From assembly GCF_017316125.1 (NCBI RefSeq), contig NZ_JAFLWA010000034.1, positions 1 through 64,000 on the forward strand: a stretch of 64,000 bases of DNA, written 5' to 3'. Positions 20,431 to 29,826 of the stretch are shown piece after piece; positions within the stretch are counted from its first letter, which is position 1, and every line of letters begins with the position of its first letter. The notes beneath the pieces were generated by a model. That model saw only the letters and a list, made by a program, of their open reading frames with translations. It searched no databases and had not been told where the DNA came from. A program made the translations under genes and the position numbers. Source of the stretch: Enterococcus sp. DIV0660C (GTDB lineage Bacteria > Bacillota > Bacilli > Lactobacillales > Enterococcaceae).

Positions 20431-22262
20431 TCCCACCAGTCCTCCTCGTATGGTTCATAGGGTAGCGAAATATAGAAAGTCGAACCTTGTCCTTCTTTAC
20501 TTTCTGCCCAAATGGCTCCTCGATGTGCTTTAACTACTTCACGTGAAATTGCTAAACCAAGACCTGTGCCACCTTGCGCACGTGCTCGAGCTTTGTCTAC
20601 ACGATAAAAGCGTTCAAATACTCGATTCAAATCTTTTTTAGGGATGCCTAGTCCTTGGTCAGTTACACTTAAAATGACATTGTTATGTGTTTCTAATAAG
20701 CGACAAGTGATTGTTCCTCCATCAGGAGAATATTTAATGGCATTATTCATAATATTATCGATTACTTGGATAATTTTATCGGTATCCACTTCGACCCAGA
20801 GATCTCGTTGAGTAAATTCACGGCGAATCGCATATTTCTTTTCTTGATTGCCAACCATCATGTCGAAACGATCGAGGACGAAATTGATTAGCTCATTAAA
20901 ATTGACATATTCTAATTGTAGTTGTGTATTCCCCGTATCCATTCGAGAAAGATTCAATAAGTCATTGATCATCCGAATCATACGGTCTGTTTCATCTAAA
21001 GTTACCTTCAAGAAATTCGGAGCAATCTCTTCATCTTGCCATGCACCTTCGCTCAACGCTTCAATATAGCTACGCATACTTGTTAATGGTGTGCGCAGTT
21101 CATGTGATACGTTGGAAACAAATTCGCGACGTTCACGTTCTGTTTTTTCTTGCTCTGTTACATCATGCAATACAGCAACCAAGCCACTAATAAAGCCTGA
21201 TTCACGACGAATCATCGAAAAGTCAACGCGTAAAATCATCTGGTCGCTTTCGGTAGAACCTGTTGAGCGGTCAAGAACCATCTCATCTGGGTTTTCTAAC
21301 AATTTACGTAATGTATACTCTTCTTCGATATCAAGTAATGTCAAAATAGACTGACCAATCGCCTCTTCATTTTTAATATCTAACAATGATAAAGCCATAT
21401 CGTTAATCGTGATAACTTTTCCTCGACGATCGGTGGCAATAACCCCATCCGTCATATGGGAAAGGACACTGTCCAATCGATTTCGTTCAGCTTCCATCGT
21501 GTCTTGCGCTTCTTCGATTCGTTCAGCTAACTGGTTAAATGTGTCTGCCAATTGTCCCAACTCATCTTGTCCGTGAACTTTGACTTTTCGACTATAGTCA
21601 CCTCGCGCAATCCGGATAGCTTGTTCACGCATTTCGCCAATTGGTTGTGTAATTGAACGAGCAACCAAAACCGACACAATCATCGAGATGAATGCCGCAA
21701 TCAGCGAAGCCGTGAAAAAGATAATCGCTGTGTTGCTAATTTCTGAATACTTTTGCTCAATATCACTTTTGACGTAAAGAGCCCCGATGACGGCATCGCC
21801 GGTCGGGGACAGAATAGGCTGAACATTAATATTTACCCGTTTGTCATCTGAATCAAGTGCGACATAACGTTTAGTAGTAAAATCATCAACGGCTACATAA
21901 TCATTTTTTTTACCGATAGAACTTTGTTCACTTACATCTGTTGTCCCCCGAATAATCCCTTTTTCATCAACCACACGAATTTCGATAATATCGCTTGAAG
22001 CACTATTTTCGATAAAACGCTTGATATTCGCATTGACCTCATCTGGATCTGCCGTATCTTTTCGACTAAGTTCAGGACTAATCGTTGAAGCTAATGAGAC
22101 AACTGTCTGATTCATATCTTTGATAAACGTGTTGATCGTGGAGCGCTCCAAACCACGTATAAAATACGCACCAATAATTTCAATCGAAATCAATAAAATC
22201 AAAATGAATGTAATCGCGATTTTAAAATTGACTGATCGAAAAAAGCGGACCTTTTTCTTCAT
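20427..22262 (-). CDS. walK: Sensor histidine kinase WalK (VicK/YycG)
   Basis: A 611-residue essential membrane kinase that senses cell-wall state. Order: TM1 (about 12-34), extracellular Cache/PAS-like domain, TM2 (about 180-202), HAMP (203-256), cytoplasmic PAS (262-370), HisKA with phospho-acceptor His387 in FVSNVSHELRTPL, and a HATPase with N-box NIMNNAIKYSP and G-boxes DQGLGIPK and GGTGLGLAIS. It starts 3 bp after walR ends. Confidence 0.97.
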   Translation of the reverse strand: MKKKVRFFRSVNFKIAITFILILLISIEIIGAYFIRGLERSTINTFIKDMNQTVVSLASTISPELSRKDTADPDEVNANIKRFIENSASSDIIEIRVVDEKGIIRGTTDVSEQSSIGKKNDYVAVDDFTTKRYVALDSDDKRVNINVQPILSPTGDAVIGALYVKSDIEQKYSEISNTAIIFFTASLIAAFISMIVSVLVARSITQPIGEMREQAIRIARGDYSRKVKVHGQDELGQLADTFNQLAERIEEAQDTMEAERNRLDSVLSHMTDGVIATDRRGKVITINDMALSLLDIKNEEAIGQSILTLLDIEEEYTLRKLLENPDEMVLDRSTGSTESDQMILRVDFSMIRRESGFISGLVAVLHDVTEQEKTERERREFVSNVSHELRTPLTSMRSYIEALSEGAWQDEEIAPNFLKVTLDETDRMIRMINDLLNLSRMDTGNTQLQLEYVNFNELINFVLDRFDMMVGNQEKKYAIRREFTQRDLWVEVDTDKIIQVIDNIMNNAIKYSPDGGTITCRLLETHNNVILSVTDQGLGIPKKDLNRVFERFYRVDKARARAQGGTGLGLAISREVVKAHRGAIWAESKEGQGSTFYISLPYEPYEEDWWE

Positions 22263-22265
22263 TGA

Positions 22266-22970
22266 TTACTCCTGTTCTGGGTTACGCAAGTAGTAACCAA
22301 CACCACGACGTGTAACTAGATAGTTCGGGTGACTTGGATTGTCTTCGATTTTTTCACGTAAGCGACGCACCGTAACATCAACTGTTCGTACATCACCGAA
22401 ATAATCATAACCCCAAACAGTCTGTAATAAGTGTTCACGTGTCATTACTTGTCCAATATGTTTTGCCAAATAGAAAAGCAATTCAAACTCGCGATGTGTT
22501 AGTTCAATTGTTTCCCCACGTTTTGTTACCATATAAGCATCTGGGTGAATAGTTAAATCACCGATGGTCAATTCAGATGGTGTCACCTCTTCGACTTCTT
22601 TTGCAGCTGCTGCACCACGACGTAAATTTGCTTTGACACGAGCAACCAACTCTCGATTCGAAAACGGTTTCGTCACATAGTCATCTGCGCCAAGCTCTAA
22701 TCCTAAAACTTTATCAATTTCAGAATCTTTTGCAGTTACCATGATGATTGGCATGTCATAAGTTTTACGAACTTCTCGCGCTACTTCTAGTCCGTCCATT
22801 TTGGGTAACATCAAATCTAATAAAATCAAATCAGGAACTACCTCTTCGACTTTTTCTAAGGCTTCTTCGCCATCGTACGCAGTATAAACATCGTAACCTT
22901 CTTTTGTTAAATTAAACTTAACGATATCCGAAATCGGCTTTTCGTCATCGACAACTAAAATTTTCTTCAT
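22266..22970 (-). CDS. walR: Response regulator WalR (VicR/YycF)
   Basis: A 234-residue OmpR-type response regulator controlling peptidoglycan hydrolase genes. The receiver domain has Asp9/Asp10, phospho-acceptor Asp52 (LILLDLMLP) and Lys in VTKPFSN; the winged helix covers about 135-230 ([18 protein letters not shown]). Start [13 protein letters not shown] at 22970 with AGGTGG six bases upstream is preferred over an ATG ten codons earlier. It is first in walRKHIJ; a minus-strand TATAAT at 23014-23009 marks a likely promoter. Confidence 0.97.
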   Translation of the reverse strand: MKKILVVDDEKPISDIVKFNLTKEGYDVYTAYDGEEALEKVEEVVPDLILLDLMLPKMDGLEVAREVRKTYDMPIIMVTAKDSEIDKVLGLELGADDYVTKPFSNRELVARVKANLRRGAAAAKEVEEVTPSELTIGDLTIHPDAYMVTKRGETIELTHREFELLFYLAKHIGQVMTREHLLQTVWGYDYFGDVRTVDVTVRRLREKIEDNPSHPNYLVTRRGVGYYLRNPEQE

Positions 22971-23070
22971 AAAGAGCCACCTCTTTTTTATTATTGTCAT
23001 ACCTTTTCATTATACCGTATTTCGAGATTTGTTTCATCCTTGCATTTTGAAATGAAAAGGAAACTTAAAA

Positions 23071-23236
23071 AGGTTGTGAGGCAAAGCGGTCAGCTCCGAA
23101 AAAATAAGGAGCAACTGAAAAAAATAGCCTCATATATTTTTGATCCGTTACGAATTATTTCGAGGAGTTGCTTTGTGAACACCGTGTAAAAGGTTGTGAA
23201 AGAATTATCTAGTCCGTAAATATAAGGAACACTCAC
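23071..23236 (+). repeat. Dispersed hairpin repeat, copy A (115-bp unit plus partial second unit)
   Basis: The unit 23071-23185 begins AGGTTGTGAGGCAAAGC and ends GCTTTGTGAACACCGT, whose ends pair; inner arms AGCAACT and AGTTGCT pair too. A second partial unit starts at 23191 with AGGTTGTGAAAG. It fills the 406-bp gap between walR and the aquaporin gene. The equivalent unit at 48494 has the same 115-bp length. Confidence 0.8.
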
Positions 23237-23376
23237 ACAGAATAGTTTTTACTTTTGCAATGACTATTCATTCATCTAAATTCTTTTTTACTACTAGCGA
23301 AAAAGAATGGCACACGATTTATTACAAACAAAAAAGCCAGAACATTTCTGTCCTGACTTCTCTCTTTTTAGAAAGC

Positions 23377-24057
23377 TTAAGCTTCTACGCGATCGTTTTC
23401 AGTATTTAATAAATATTTTGCAACAAGTGCTGCAAGGATTCCACCTACGATTGGTGCTACGATAAATACCCAAACTTGTTCTAACGCTTGGCCGCCAACT
23501 AACACAGCTGGTGCTAAACTACGTGCTGGATTAGCTGACATTCCTGTTAATGGAATACCAACGAAATGAATCAATGTTAATGACAACCCAATCACTAAAC
23601 CAGCTAAGCTACTGTTTCCTTTTGTTTGGCTTGTAACAGTCATGATAACTAATACAAAGATAAAAGTTAAAATAATTTCAACTGATAATGCACCTACTGT
23701 ACCCATTTCAAAAACATTTTGTCCCAAGTTTTCAACACTTTTACCTGCTGAATCAAGCAAGCCAGATAATGTTAATGAAGCTGCAAATGCCCCAACAACT
23801 TGACCAACGATATAGTAAACTAATTCAGTAGCTGAAATTCTTTTATTCATCCACATTGCAATCGAAACGGCTGGATTTAAATGAGCGCCAGAAACAGTAC
23901 CAATACTGTAAGCTGCTGCAACGATTGTTAAACCAAATGCTAACGCGATACCGGCAATCCCAACAATCCCTTCTGCACCTCCACCTAGTACAGCTGCGCC
24001 AGTCCCAACAAAGACTAAAATATAAGTGCCAATAAATTCTGCAATACCTTTTTTCAT
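23377..24057 (-). CDS. Aquaporin (MIP family, AqpZ-like)
   Basis: A 226-residue channel with six membrane spans and two half-helices bearing NPA motifs (SGAHLNPAVS and SANPARS). The His in LTLIHFVGIPLTG and the Arg after the second NPA make a narrow selectivity filter like E. coli AqpZ, so water rather than glycerol is expected. The start at 24057 follows AAAGGAG by about 12 bases. Its own promoter (minus TTGGAA, 16 bp, TATAAT at 24111-24084) lies after the degV stop. Confidence 0.92.
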   Translation of the reverse strand: MKKGIAEFIGTYILVFVGTGAAVLGGGAEGIVGIAGIALAFGLTIVAAAYSIGTVSGAHLNPAVSIAMWMNKRISATELVYYIVGQVVGAFAASLTLSGLLDSAGKSVENLGQNVFEMGTVGALSVEIILTFIFVLVIMTVTSQTKGNSSLAGLVIGLSLTLIHFVGIPLTGMSANPARSLAPAVLVGGQALEQVWVFIVAPIVGGILAALVAKYLLNTENDRVEA

Positions 24058-24143
24058 AAAAAAATACATCTCCTTTCTTTGCAATTATATCATTTTCTTG
24101 AAAATTTCCAAGAAATTGCATTCTTGAGATATATTCTTTTCGA

Positions 24144-25004
24144 TCAAGCTTCCAAAATTTGAACACCTACACCTAACAAACCTGGTCCAGTATGCACCAC
24201 TAAAGCAGGCGAGATTTGACCAAAGTACATTTGTTGTACTTGTGGAAACTCTTGTCGTAATCTTGCTTCCATGGCATGTGCTTCCTCTTCTGCAGCTCCA
24301 TGTGCCACAGCTAAATTGAAAACTTTTGCGTTTCCTACTCGTTCTTTAATTAAAGCTACGGTTTTATCCAAACTTTTTTTTCGACCTCTGGCTTTAGCAA
24401 CAGTGTAATAAATTCCCTCTTCATTACAAGAAATAATGGGATTTAATTTCAAAGCTGTTCCTAAAATGGACGCAACTAAACCAATACGACCACCTTTTTG
24501 TAAATATTCTAGCGTCGCCACGTTGAAGAAAACCTTTGTTTGTTTCACCAAAGTTTCCAATTGTTTAATGACTGTTTGCCAGTCCATTCCATCTTCAAGC
24601 CATTGTGCTGCCTGAATAGCTGAGAAACCTGCACCAATACCAATATTTTTCGTATCAAGAATATATGTTTCTAACGCTGTCTGTTGTTCAGCAATCAGTC
24701 GCACAACATTATAGGTTCCAGATAAACCGCTAGAGATTGTAATCGCTAGCACTTTTTCGTATCCATCTGCTTTAATTTGATCAAAAATAGCAGTAATCGT
24801 TTCACCATCAGGCAATGAAGTTCCCGGAATTTCTGTTGGTAATTTTTCATAAATTTCTTCTGGGGTAATGTCTACCTTATCAATATATTCACGATCTGAA
24901 TAAATAATTTTCAAAGGAATCATATACATATGGTATTGTTCCATCAGTTCTGCCGGAACATCTGTACCTGAATCAACTAAAATCGCAATTTTTTCTTTAT
25001 TCAT
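24144..25004 (-). CDS. DegV family fatty-acid-binding protein
   Basis: A 286-residue protein of the DegV/FakB family. Marks are the N-terminal ILVDSGTDVPAEL, the TSLPDGETI and SSGLSGTYN blocks and the C-terminal HTGPGLLGVGV. Homologues called FakB bind fatty acids for phosphorylation by FakA; no fakA gene is in the window. Its ATG overlaps the stop of the DUF1836 gene, so the two are translationally coupled. Confidence 0.9.
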   Translation of the reverse strand: MNKEKIAILVDSGTDVPAELMEQYHMYMIPLKIIYSDREYIDKVDITPEEIYEKLPTEIPGTSLPDGETITAIFDQIKADGYEKVLAITISSGLSGTYNVVRLIAEQQTALETYILDTKNIGIGAGFSAIQAAQWLEDGMDWQTVIKQLETLVKQTKVFFNVATLEYLQKGGRIGLVASILGTALKLNPIISCNEEGIYYTVAKARGRKKSLDKTVALIKERVGNAKVFNLAVAHGAAEEEAHAMEARLRQEFPQVQQMYFGQISPALVVHTGPGLLGVGVQILEA

Positions 25005-25563
25005 TTGATTTCTCCCCTTTTAGATAATCTGTTTCTAGCATAATTGTTTTTTCTGCAAGTAATTTTAAGGCAAAAGATAAAGTCGCCGTTTTAACAGCAA
25101 TCCTTTCGATCGCCATTGTTTGATTTAAAATGAGTGGTGCTTGCTCTTTTCCTTGTGACTGTTGACTGATTAAATGAATAGCGGCTTCCTGTTCTTCGCA
25201 AAATAAATTATAAGCTTCCCGAATGCCGATCACTTTTCCTTGAAACAGGATTCCGTTTTTGATTTCTGGAATCGTCAAGACTTGTTTTAAAGTTGTAATT
25301 GCGATTAAAAAAGCAACATGTTGCTTATTGTAACGTTTTTTGACAGGTGCTGGGATCAATTCTTGTTTAACATAATTATTGACCATCGAAGACGTCAATA
25401 ATGGATGCTTTTCTCCTTGGATAATCGGTGATAGATAACGATCAATCAGAGTGATCACCTGATCCATGTATAACTCTAAATCGGGTAATTCTTCCCATCG
25501 TGGTAAGCAAAATGTTTCGATATCCGTTCCCCACGCAACTAATTGTTCACGCATTTTTTCCAT
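24997..25563 (-). CDS. DUF1836 family protein
   Basis: A 188-residue cytoplasmic protein that looks like the DUF1836 family of Firmicutes, often found before degV genes. It has a helix-turn-helix-like core (SSMVNNYVKQELIPAPVKKRYNKQHVAFLIAI), which suggests DNA binding of MerR-like type. Function is not established. RBS GGAG is 8 bases before ATG, and the gene overlaps degV by 8 bp. Confidence 0.8.
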   Translation of the reverse strand: MEKMREQLVAWGTDIETFCLPRWEELPDLELYMDQVITLIDRYLSPIIQGEKHPLLTSSMVNNYVKQELIPAPVKKRYNKQHVAFLIAITTLKQVLTIPEIKNGILFQGKVIGIREAYNLFCEEQEAAIHLISQQSQGKEQAPLILNQTMAIERIAVKTATLSFALKLLAEKTIMLETDYLKGEKSNE

Positions 25564-25697
25564 TAGTTCGTCTCCTTTTCTGATTTCACCAACATCATAT
25601 CAAAGTTATCAAAAACATTCAATCTAGTTTTTAAAACTAGATAATTTTCTTAATTTTCATTATATAAAAAAGTTGGAACAAAAAGAAAGACTCAAAC

Positions 25698-25755
25698 AAC
25701 AAAAAATGATTGGCCTAGAATCCTTTTCAGAATTTTAAGTCAATCATTTTTTGTT
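25698..25755. terminator. Bidirectional hairpin terminator
   Basis: AACAAAAAATGATTG (25698-25712) pairs with CAATCATTTTTTGTT (25741-25755). It lies in the 457-bp gap between the DUF1836 and RpiR genes, and on minus it would end the RpiR transcript. The rest of the gap holds a weaker AAAAAGAT/ATCTTTTT hairpin at 25811-25839 and nothing I can call a gene. Confidence 0.75.
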
Positions 25756-26020
25756 CATATAGAAAAATTCTATCCATAACTCTTTGAGCACTTCACCAAA
25801 ACTTACGAAGAAAAAGATTCTTTGACAAAAGATCTTTTTGGCAGCTGCGCAATAAATGTTCCCCATTTGCATTTGTATTAAGCAAATCGTTTTTTATATT
25901 CTATACTTCCTAAACACGTTTATAAATTAAAAAACATGTTCACACCTTAGGGAAACCCCTTACAATTTCATATCCAATATTTATACTAATAAGTGAAGAA
26001 ACAGTGGCCACCTCGTTCTT

Positions 26021-26713
26021 CTAATCAAAGATAGACTTTAACGCTTCACTCAGTAATTGTTCAAATTGATTCAATGCTGTCCCAAAGAAAAGATTCGGTT
26101 GGTATTCTGATAAAACTTGTGGTGTATACGTCTCTGTGCTAATTGTTAAGGTTGATAATTGTCCGATTCGAGAATTTTTTTCTCCGACAAAGGAAATTAA
26201 ATCGATCCGATGTTTTTTGGCCATTTCGGCAAGTTCTGTTAAACGAAAAGTATCCCCAGAATTTGAAATAATAATAATCAGAACATCTTTTTCAACATTT
26301 TCGCGAAGAAATTCCAAATGACTATTAGCAGTCGCACGAAATCCATACAGATTAAACATTTCAGAAAAGTGATTAGCGATATTTTGAGAAAACCCTGATC
26401 CTAGGATCATAATTCTTTTTTCGCGATAAATGGTCAGCAAGTTGACGAACATATCTCTATCGGTACTTGAGTAAGTACGAGAGAAATTGTTGAGAGACTG
26501 CTTGTTTCCATAAGCAAAAACTAGTTCACTATAACCAGAATAGCCAATCTTTTTTGCCATATTGACAATCGTTGCAGTTGAGACATAGGACTCTTTTGCT
26601 ACGTCACGAATCCCTAATTTTTTTAGTATTTCACGATTGTTATCCATAAATCGTAAAACAGCAGCTTCTGAATCATTCAACTGATATTTTTCAATAAGCG
26701 TTTCCGTATCCAT
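26021..26713 (-). CDS. RpiR family transcriptional regulator
   Basis: A 230-residue regulator: HTH_6 domain in residues 1-70 (IRDVAKESYVSTATIVNMAKKIGYSGYSEL) and a SIS domain (ILGSGFSQNIANHFS, IIISNSGDTFRL). It is divergent from the RarA-C-like gene and PTS IIC, with only 43 bp between start codons, so it probably controls both. It differs clearly from the RpiR at 15777. Confidence 0.88.
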   Translation of the reverse strand: MDTETLIEKYQLNDSEAAVLRFMDNNREILKKLGIRDVAKESYVSTATIVNMAKKIGYSGYSELVFAYGNKQSLNNFSRTYSSTDRDMFVNLLTIYREKRIMILGSGFSQNIANHFSEMFNLYGFRATANSHLEFLRENVEKDVLIIIISNSGDTFRLTELAEMAKKHRIDLISFVGEKNSRIGQLSTLTISTETYTPQVLSEYQPNLFFGTALNQFEQLLSEALKSIFD

Positions 26714-26756
26714 CAGATCACCTCAAATTCAATTCTTTCGTTAGGAGTATTATATT

Positions 26757-27374
26757 ATGACAGAAAAACAGTTTATTCAAGACCCTTGGGCAAAAATGAC
26801 CACTAGAAATGGTCTAGCAGGAGATGAAGTTATTTCAGCGTTACAAAAATCTATTCGTAGAGGAAAAGAAAAAGAAGCCTGCGAATTTGCCTATGAAATG
26901 TACATCACTTCACCTCAATTTGAAGAGAAACTATGGCGTCGATTACTAGCTATCAGTGTAGAGGATATTGGAATGGGAAATCCAATGGCTGCAATGATGA
27001 TCAATCATTTAAACATCATGCGTAAAGAATTCCAATATAACGAATCAGACCGTGCAATGTTTTTCTTCCATGCCATTCGTTACTTGTGTGAATCAGAAAA
27101 AGATCGTTCATCTGATTTACTTAAAAATATTGTGATAAAAAGTTTTGCTATGGGCTATGTACCTGAGATTCCAGACATTGCCCTCGACAAGCATACAACT
27201 CGTGGTCAAGAAATGGGACGTGGTTCAGAACATTTTTTACACGAAGCTAGCAAAGTGGTTCCCCAAGCAAAAGTAACGAATGATTACAAAGAACAATATG
27301 AAAAAATCATAGAAAAATATGATCCAACTCACGTGGTTCCAAGTACCTTTGTTTTTAATCCTTGGCAAGTATAA
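26757..27374 (+). CDS. Stand-alone MgsA/RarA C-terminal-domain-like protein
   Basis: A 205-residue cytoplasmic protein resembling the tetramerisation region of RarA/MgsA AAA+ ATPases (EVISALQKSIRRGKEKEACEFAYEM, then WRRLLAISVEDIGMGNP). No Walker A or B motif is present and the ORF is complete with its own RBS (GGAG, 9 bases before ATG), so it is not a broken rarA. A polar block DKHTTRGQEMGRGSEHFLHE near residues 141-160 looks functionally constrained. Position in a sugar PTS operon, 12 bp before the IIC gene and divergent from an RpiR regulator, suggests a metabolic rather than repair role. That role is inference. Confidence 0.75.
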   Translation: MTEKQFIQDPWAKMTTRNGLAGDEVISALQKSIRRGKEKEACEFAYEMYITSPQFEEKLWRRLLAISVEDIGMGNPMAAMMINHLNIMRKEFQYNESDRAMFFFHAIRYLCESEKDRSSDLLKNIVIKSFAMGYVPEIPDIALDKHTTRGQEMGRGSEHFLHEASKVVPQAKVTNDYKEQYEKIIEKYDPTHVVPSTFVFNPWQV

Positions 27375-27386
27375 GGGGGAAATTTC

Positions 27387-28688
27387 ATGGAAAATTCGAC
27401 AATCATTACGAAACTCAACGAGATGCTTAGCCCTATCGCTGCAAAAATTGGAAATCAGCGTCACCTTAAAGCAATTTCTAGTGGTATGATGTTTGGTTTG
27501 CCTTTTATTGTTATTGGTTCTTTTTTTCTGATTTTTGCTAACCCACCTATCAATTTAGATCAATACAATCCTGAAACAGCTAATTTTTTCCTGAAATTTA
27601 TGGCAAGCTGGAAAGATTTTGCAGTTGCAAATTACGATCTGATTACTGCACCATATAATTTGACTATGGGACTTATTGGACTCATTAGTGTTTTTGGGAT
27701 CGCTTTTTCTCTTGCTAGTGAATACAAAATCAATCCATCTATGAATGGCATGGTTGCATCAGTTATTTTTCTAATGGTATGTACACCTGTAACAGAAGGC
27801 ATGATCAATTTAAATTATTTAGGGACAAATGGTTTGTTCGTAGCTATTATAATTGGTCTTCTGGTGGTTGAAATCAATCGTTTATTTGAAGTAAAAGATA
27901 TTAAATTAAAACTGCCAGATACCGTACCACCTATGGTAGCAACCTTCATCAACACTTTGGTTCCACTACTGACGAATATCATTCTTTTTTATGGAATGAA
28001 CTTACTCTTTTTAAGTACAACTAAAAAGATTTTTCCAGAAACAATCATGAGCATACTAACACCAGCCACTGATATTGCAGGAAGCCTTGGCGGGTTCCTG
28101 TTGATCGTTACTCTAGGAAATATCTTATGGTTATTTGGCATTAATGGCTCATCCATTATTTTCCCAATCGTATTTACCTTAGGGATGGCGCAAACTGGAC
28201 TGAACGCTGAACAAATGTCTAATGGAGAAGCGATGACCCATCTAATGAATTTACAAATGTTTCGTATTTCTGTTTTAGGTGGTGCTGGTGGAACCCTTGG
28301 CTTAGTCATTTTAATGATGCGTAGCAAAGTGTCAGAATATCGTACGATTGGAAAGCTATCACTTATCCCGGGTATTTGTTCAATCAATGAACCAATCATT
28401 TTCGGTCTGCCAATCGTTTTTAATCCAATTCTGGCAATTCCGTTTTTAGTTACACCAATCGTTTCGTTATTACTAACCTATTTTGCTCAAAAAATTGGTT
28501 TGATTGGCCTAGGATTTATCGTAGATCCTTCCTTTACACCATTTTTTGCACAGGCATATCTTTCAAGTATGGATTGGCGAAATATTGTCTTTTGTTTACT
28601 ACTAATCCTTATCAGTGCTGTCATCTATTACCCATTTTTCAAAGTGATGGAAAATAATAAAACAAAACTAGTGAATGAAGAACAATAA
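27387..28688 (+). CDS. PTS cellobiose-type transporter subunit IIC
   Basis: A 433-residue EIIC of the lactose/cellobiose family with about ten membrane spans. Recognisable blocks are FGINGSSIIFPIVF and SINEPIIFGLPIVFNP, the latter holding the conserved Glu for sugar binding. No IIA, IIB or hydrolase gene is in the operon, so partner subunits are elsewhere and the sugar is unknown. RBS AAGGGGG precedes ATG. Confidence 0.9.
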   Translation: MENSTIITKLNEMLSPIAAKIGNQRHLKAISSGMMFGLPFIVIGSFFLIFANPPINLDQYNPETANFFLKFMASWKDFAVANYDLITAPYNLTMGLIGLISVFGIAFSLASEYKINPSMNGMVASVIFLMVCTPVTEGMINLNYLGTNGLFVAIIIGLLVVEINRLFEVKDIKLKLPDTVPPMVATFINTLVPLLTNIILFYGMNLLFLSTTKKIFPETIMSILTPATDIAGSLGGFLLIVTLGNILWLFGINGSSIIFPIVFTLGMAQTGLNAEQMSNGEAMTHLMNLQMFRISVLGGAGGTLGLVILMMRSKVSEYRTIGKLSLIPGICSINEPIIFGLPIVFNPILAIPFLVTPIVSLLLTYFAQKIGLIGLGFIVDPSFTPFFAQAYLSSMDWRNIVFCLLLILISAVIYYPFFKVMENNKTKLVNEEQ

Positions 28689-28743
28689 TCAGCTTTGCTT
28701 AGCAACAAAAAATTCCTTTATAACTGTTGAAATAAGAAATCCA

Positions 28744-28823
28744 TTATGAGTTTTACGAGCTATCCTTTCATCCATTTACCTATAAGAGGATAGTTCGTAT
28801 CATAAGTTAAACATAACTCATAA
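28744..28823. repeat. Nested inverted repeats after the PTS IIC gene
   Basis: Outer arms TTATGAGTT (28744-28752) and AACTCATAA (28815-28823) are perfect; inner arms ACGAGCTATCCT (28755-28766) and AGGATAGTTCGT (28787-28798) pair with one G-T. No T-run follows, so this is not a simple terminator. Confidence 0.6.
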
Positions 28824-28943
28824 AACAAATATCCACCTTCTATGAGATCGCTGAGATTACTGATGTTGCAGACAAAACGACTTAAGTTATTGCCTTTTAA
28901 CATTAGCATATATCAAGTTGTAAACAACATGGTTCTCAAACAA

Positions 28944-28985
28944 AAAAACAAGCACGCCAGCCAAAGCATGCTTGTTTTTATTTTT
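28944..28985 (+). terminator. Intrinsic terminator
   Basis: AAACAAGCA...TGCTTGTTT stem with a following T-rich tail. It would end transcripts from the PTS operon. Confidence 0.75.
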
Positions 28986-29039
28986 ATTATCGTTAAGAAT
29001 CAAGAGGCCCGCCGAAAAATCGGCGGGAAAGGAGTAAAA

Positions 29040-29143
29040 ATGAAAAAGTGTTAGGGCTCGTTCTTTTATTAAGAACTTTGTTTTGTTGGTATGCTTATAT
29101 AATAGCCAGAATTTATGAACAAACTATGAAAAAAATTCTCTAA
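29040..29143 (+). pseudogene. Candidate 34-residue hydrophobic peptide, frameshifted as read
   Basis: ATG at 29040 follows AAAGGAG by 5 bases, but the frame stops after MKKC. Adding one A to the five-A run 29043-29047 gives a 34-residue peptide starting MKKVLGLVLLLRTLFCWYAY and ending YEQTMKKIL, with one membrane span. A GTG at 29048 gives the same reading without the change but has poor spacing. A GC-rich hairpin (CCCGCCGA/TCGGCGGG, 29008-29027) abuts the ribosome site. It resembles small membrane peptides such as type I toxins only in general form. Confidence 0.35.
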
Positions 29144-29180
29144 CCTTGTAAATTTTTCTTTGATTTTTTTCTACGTCTTC

Positions 29181-29209
29181 TTGCATTTTAAAACTCTTAG
29201 TGCTAATAT
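29181..29209 (+). promoter_or_regulatory. tRNA-Lys promoter
   Basis: TTGCAT, 17-bp spacer, TAATAT, ending 19 bp before the tRNA. Confidence 0.75.
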
Positions 29210-29228
29210 TATTAAGTACTTTTGGTAC

Positions 29229-29301
<73 letters not shown>

Positions 29302-29318
29302 TTGGGTGCCAAACCCAC

Positions 29319-29381
29319 GAGAATGGTAGTTTGTCGGCGTCTTCGGACGTTTGGAAGACAGACTACGCATTCTCTTTTTTT
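29319..29381 (+). terminator. Long terminator of the tRNA-Lys gene
   Basis: GAGAATGGTAGTTTGTC pairs with GACAGACTACGCATTCTC and encloses a CGTC-TTCG-GACG tetraloop hairpin, followed by a T-run. Confidence 0.85.
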
Positions 29382-29552
29382 ATTTTCGGACATAAAATTC
29401 GGATACACTACTCATTTTTTTGACTTTAATAATATGAATACACAAAAACGAGTTCATTAACGCTTCTATTTTTATTTCTCTGTTTCCCCTCCTCTTTTTT
29501 ACTGCTATTCTTCCCAAATAAATATATATTATATAGTAGAAAGACCTCTCTC

Positions 29553-29631
29553 AGCGAGCTGTTCCAGTGAATGAAATTAGTGTAAATCTTCTAATCCAAT
29601 AAGATTTACCATTTGAACCGCTACTTTTTTT
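29553..29631 (+). ncRNA. Orphan hairpin with T-run, candidate small RNA or stranded terminator
   Basis: Arms start AGCG (29553) and end CGCT (29622), with the inner stem GTAAATCTT/AAGATTTAC around a 10-base loop and seven T residues at 29625-29631. No gene lies between it and the tRNA terminator 170 bp upstream. The rest of the 525-bp gap 29302-29826 shows no coding signal. Confidence 0.4.
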
Positions 29632-29826
29632 AAGGCTTTCTTTGTTCCCTTTTCCAGCAAACAACGTAACGTTTGCTTTCCATTAATAACTCATTTAAGC
29701 TTTGAGGTATGAAATACAGTCTGTCACTTGGTCAGTTGTCCGTTGTGTCATTTGAGCATTAAAAACAAAGTAAGTTTAGTAAACCAACTAACTTCTACGC
29801 TGGAAAAAACTTTAGGAGGAACAACC

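Noticed and set aside
28842-29054. 70-codon ORF after the PTS IIC gene
   Set aside because: It crosses a terminator hairpin and the GC-rich stem, has no RBS and biased composition.
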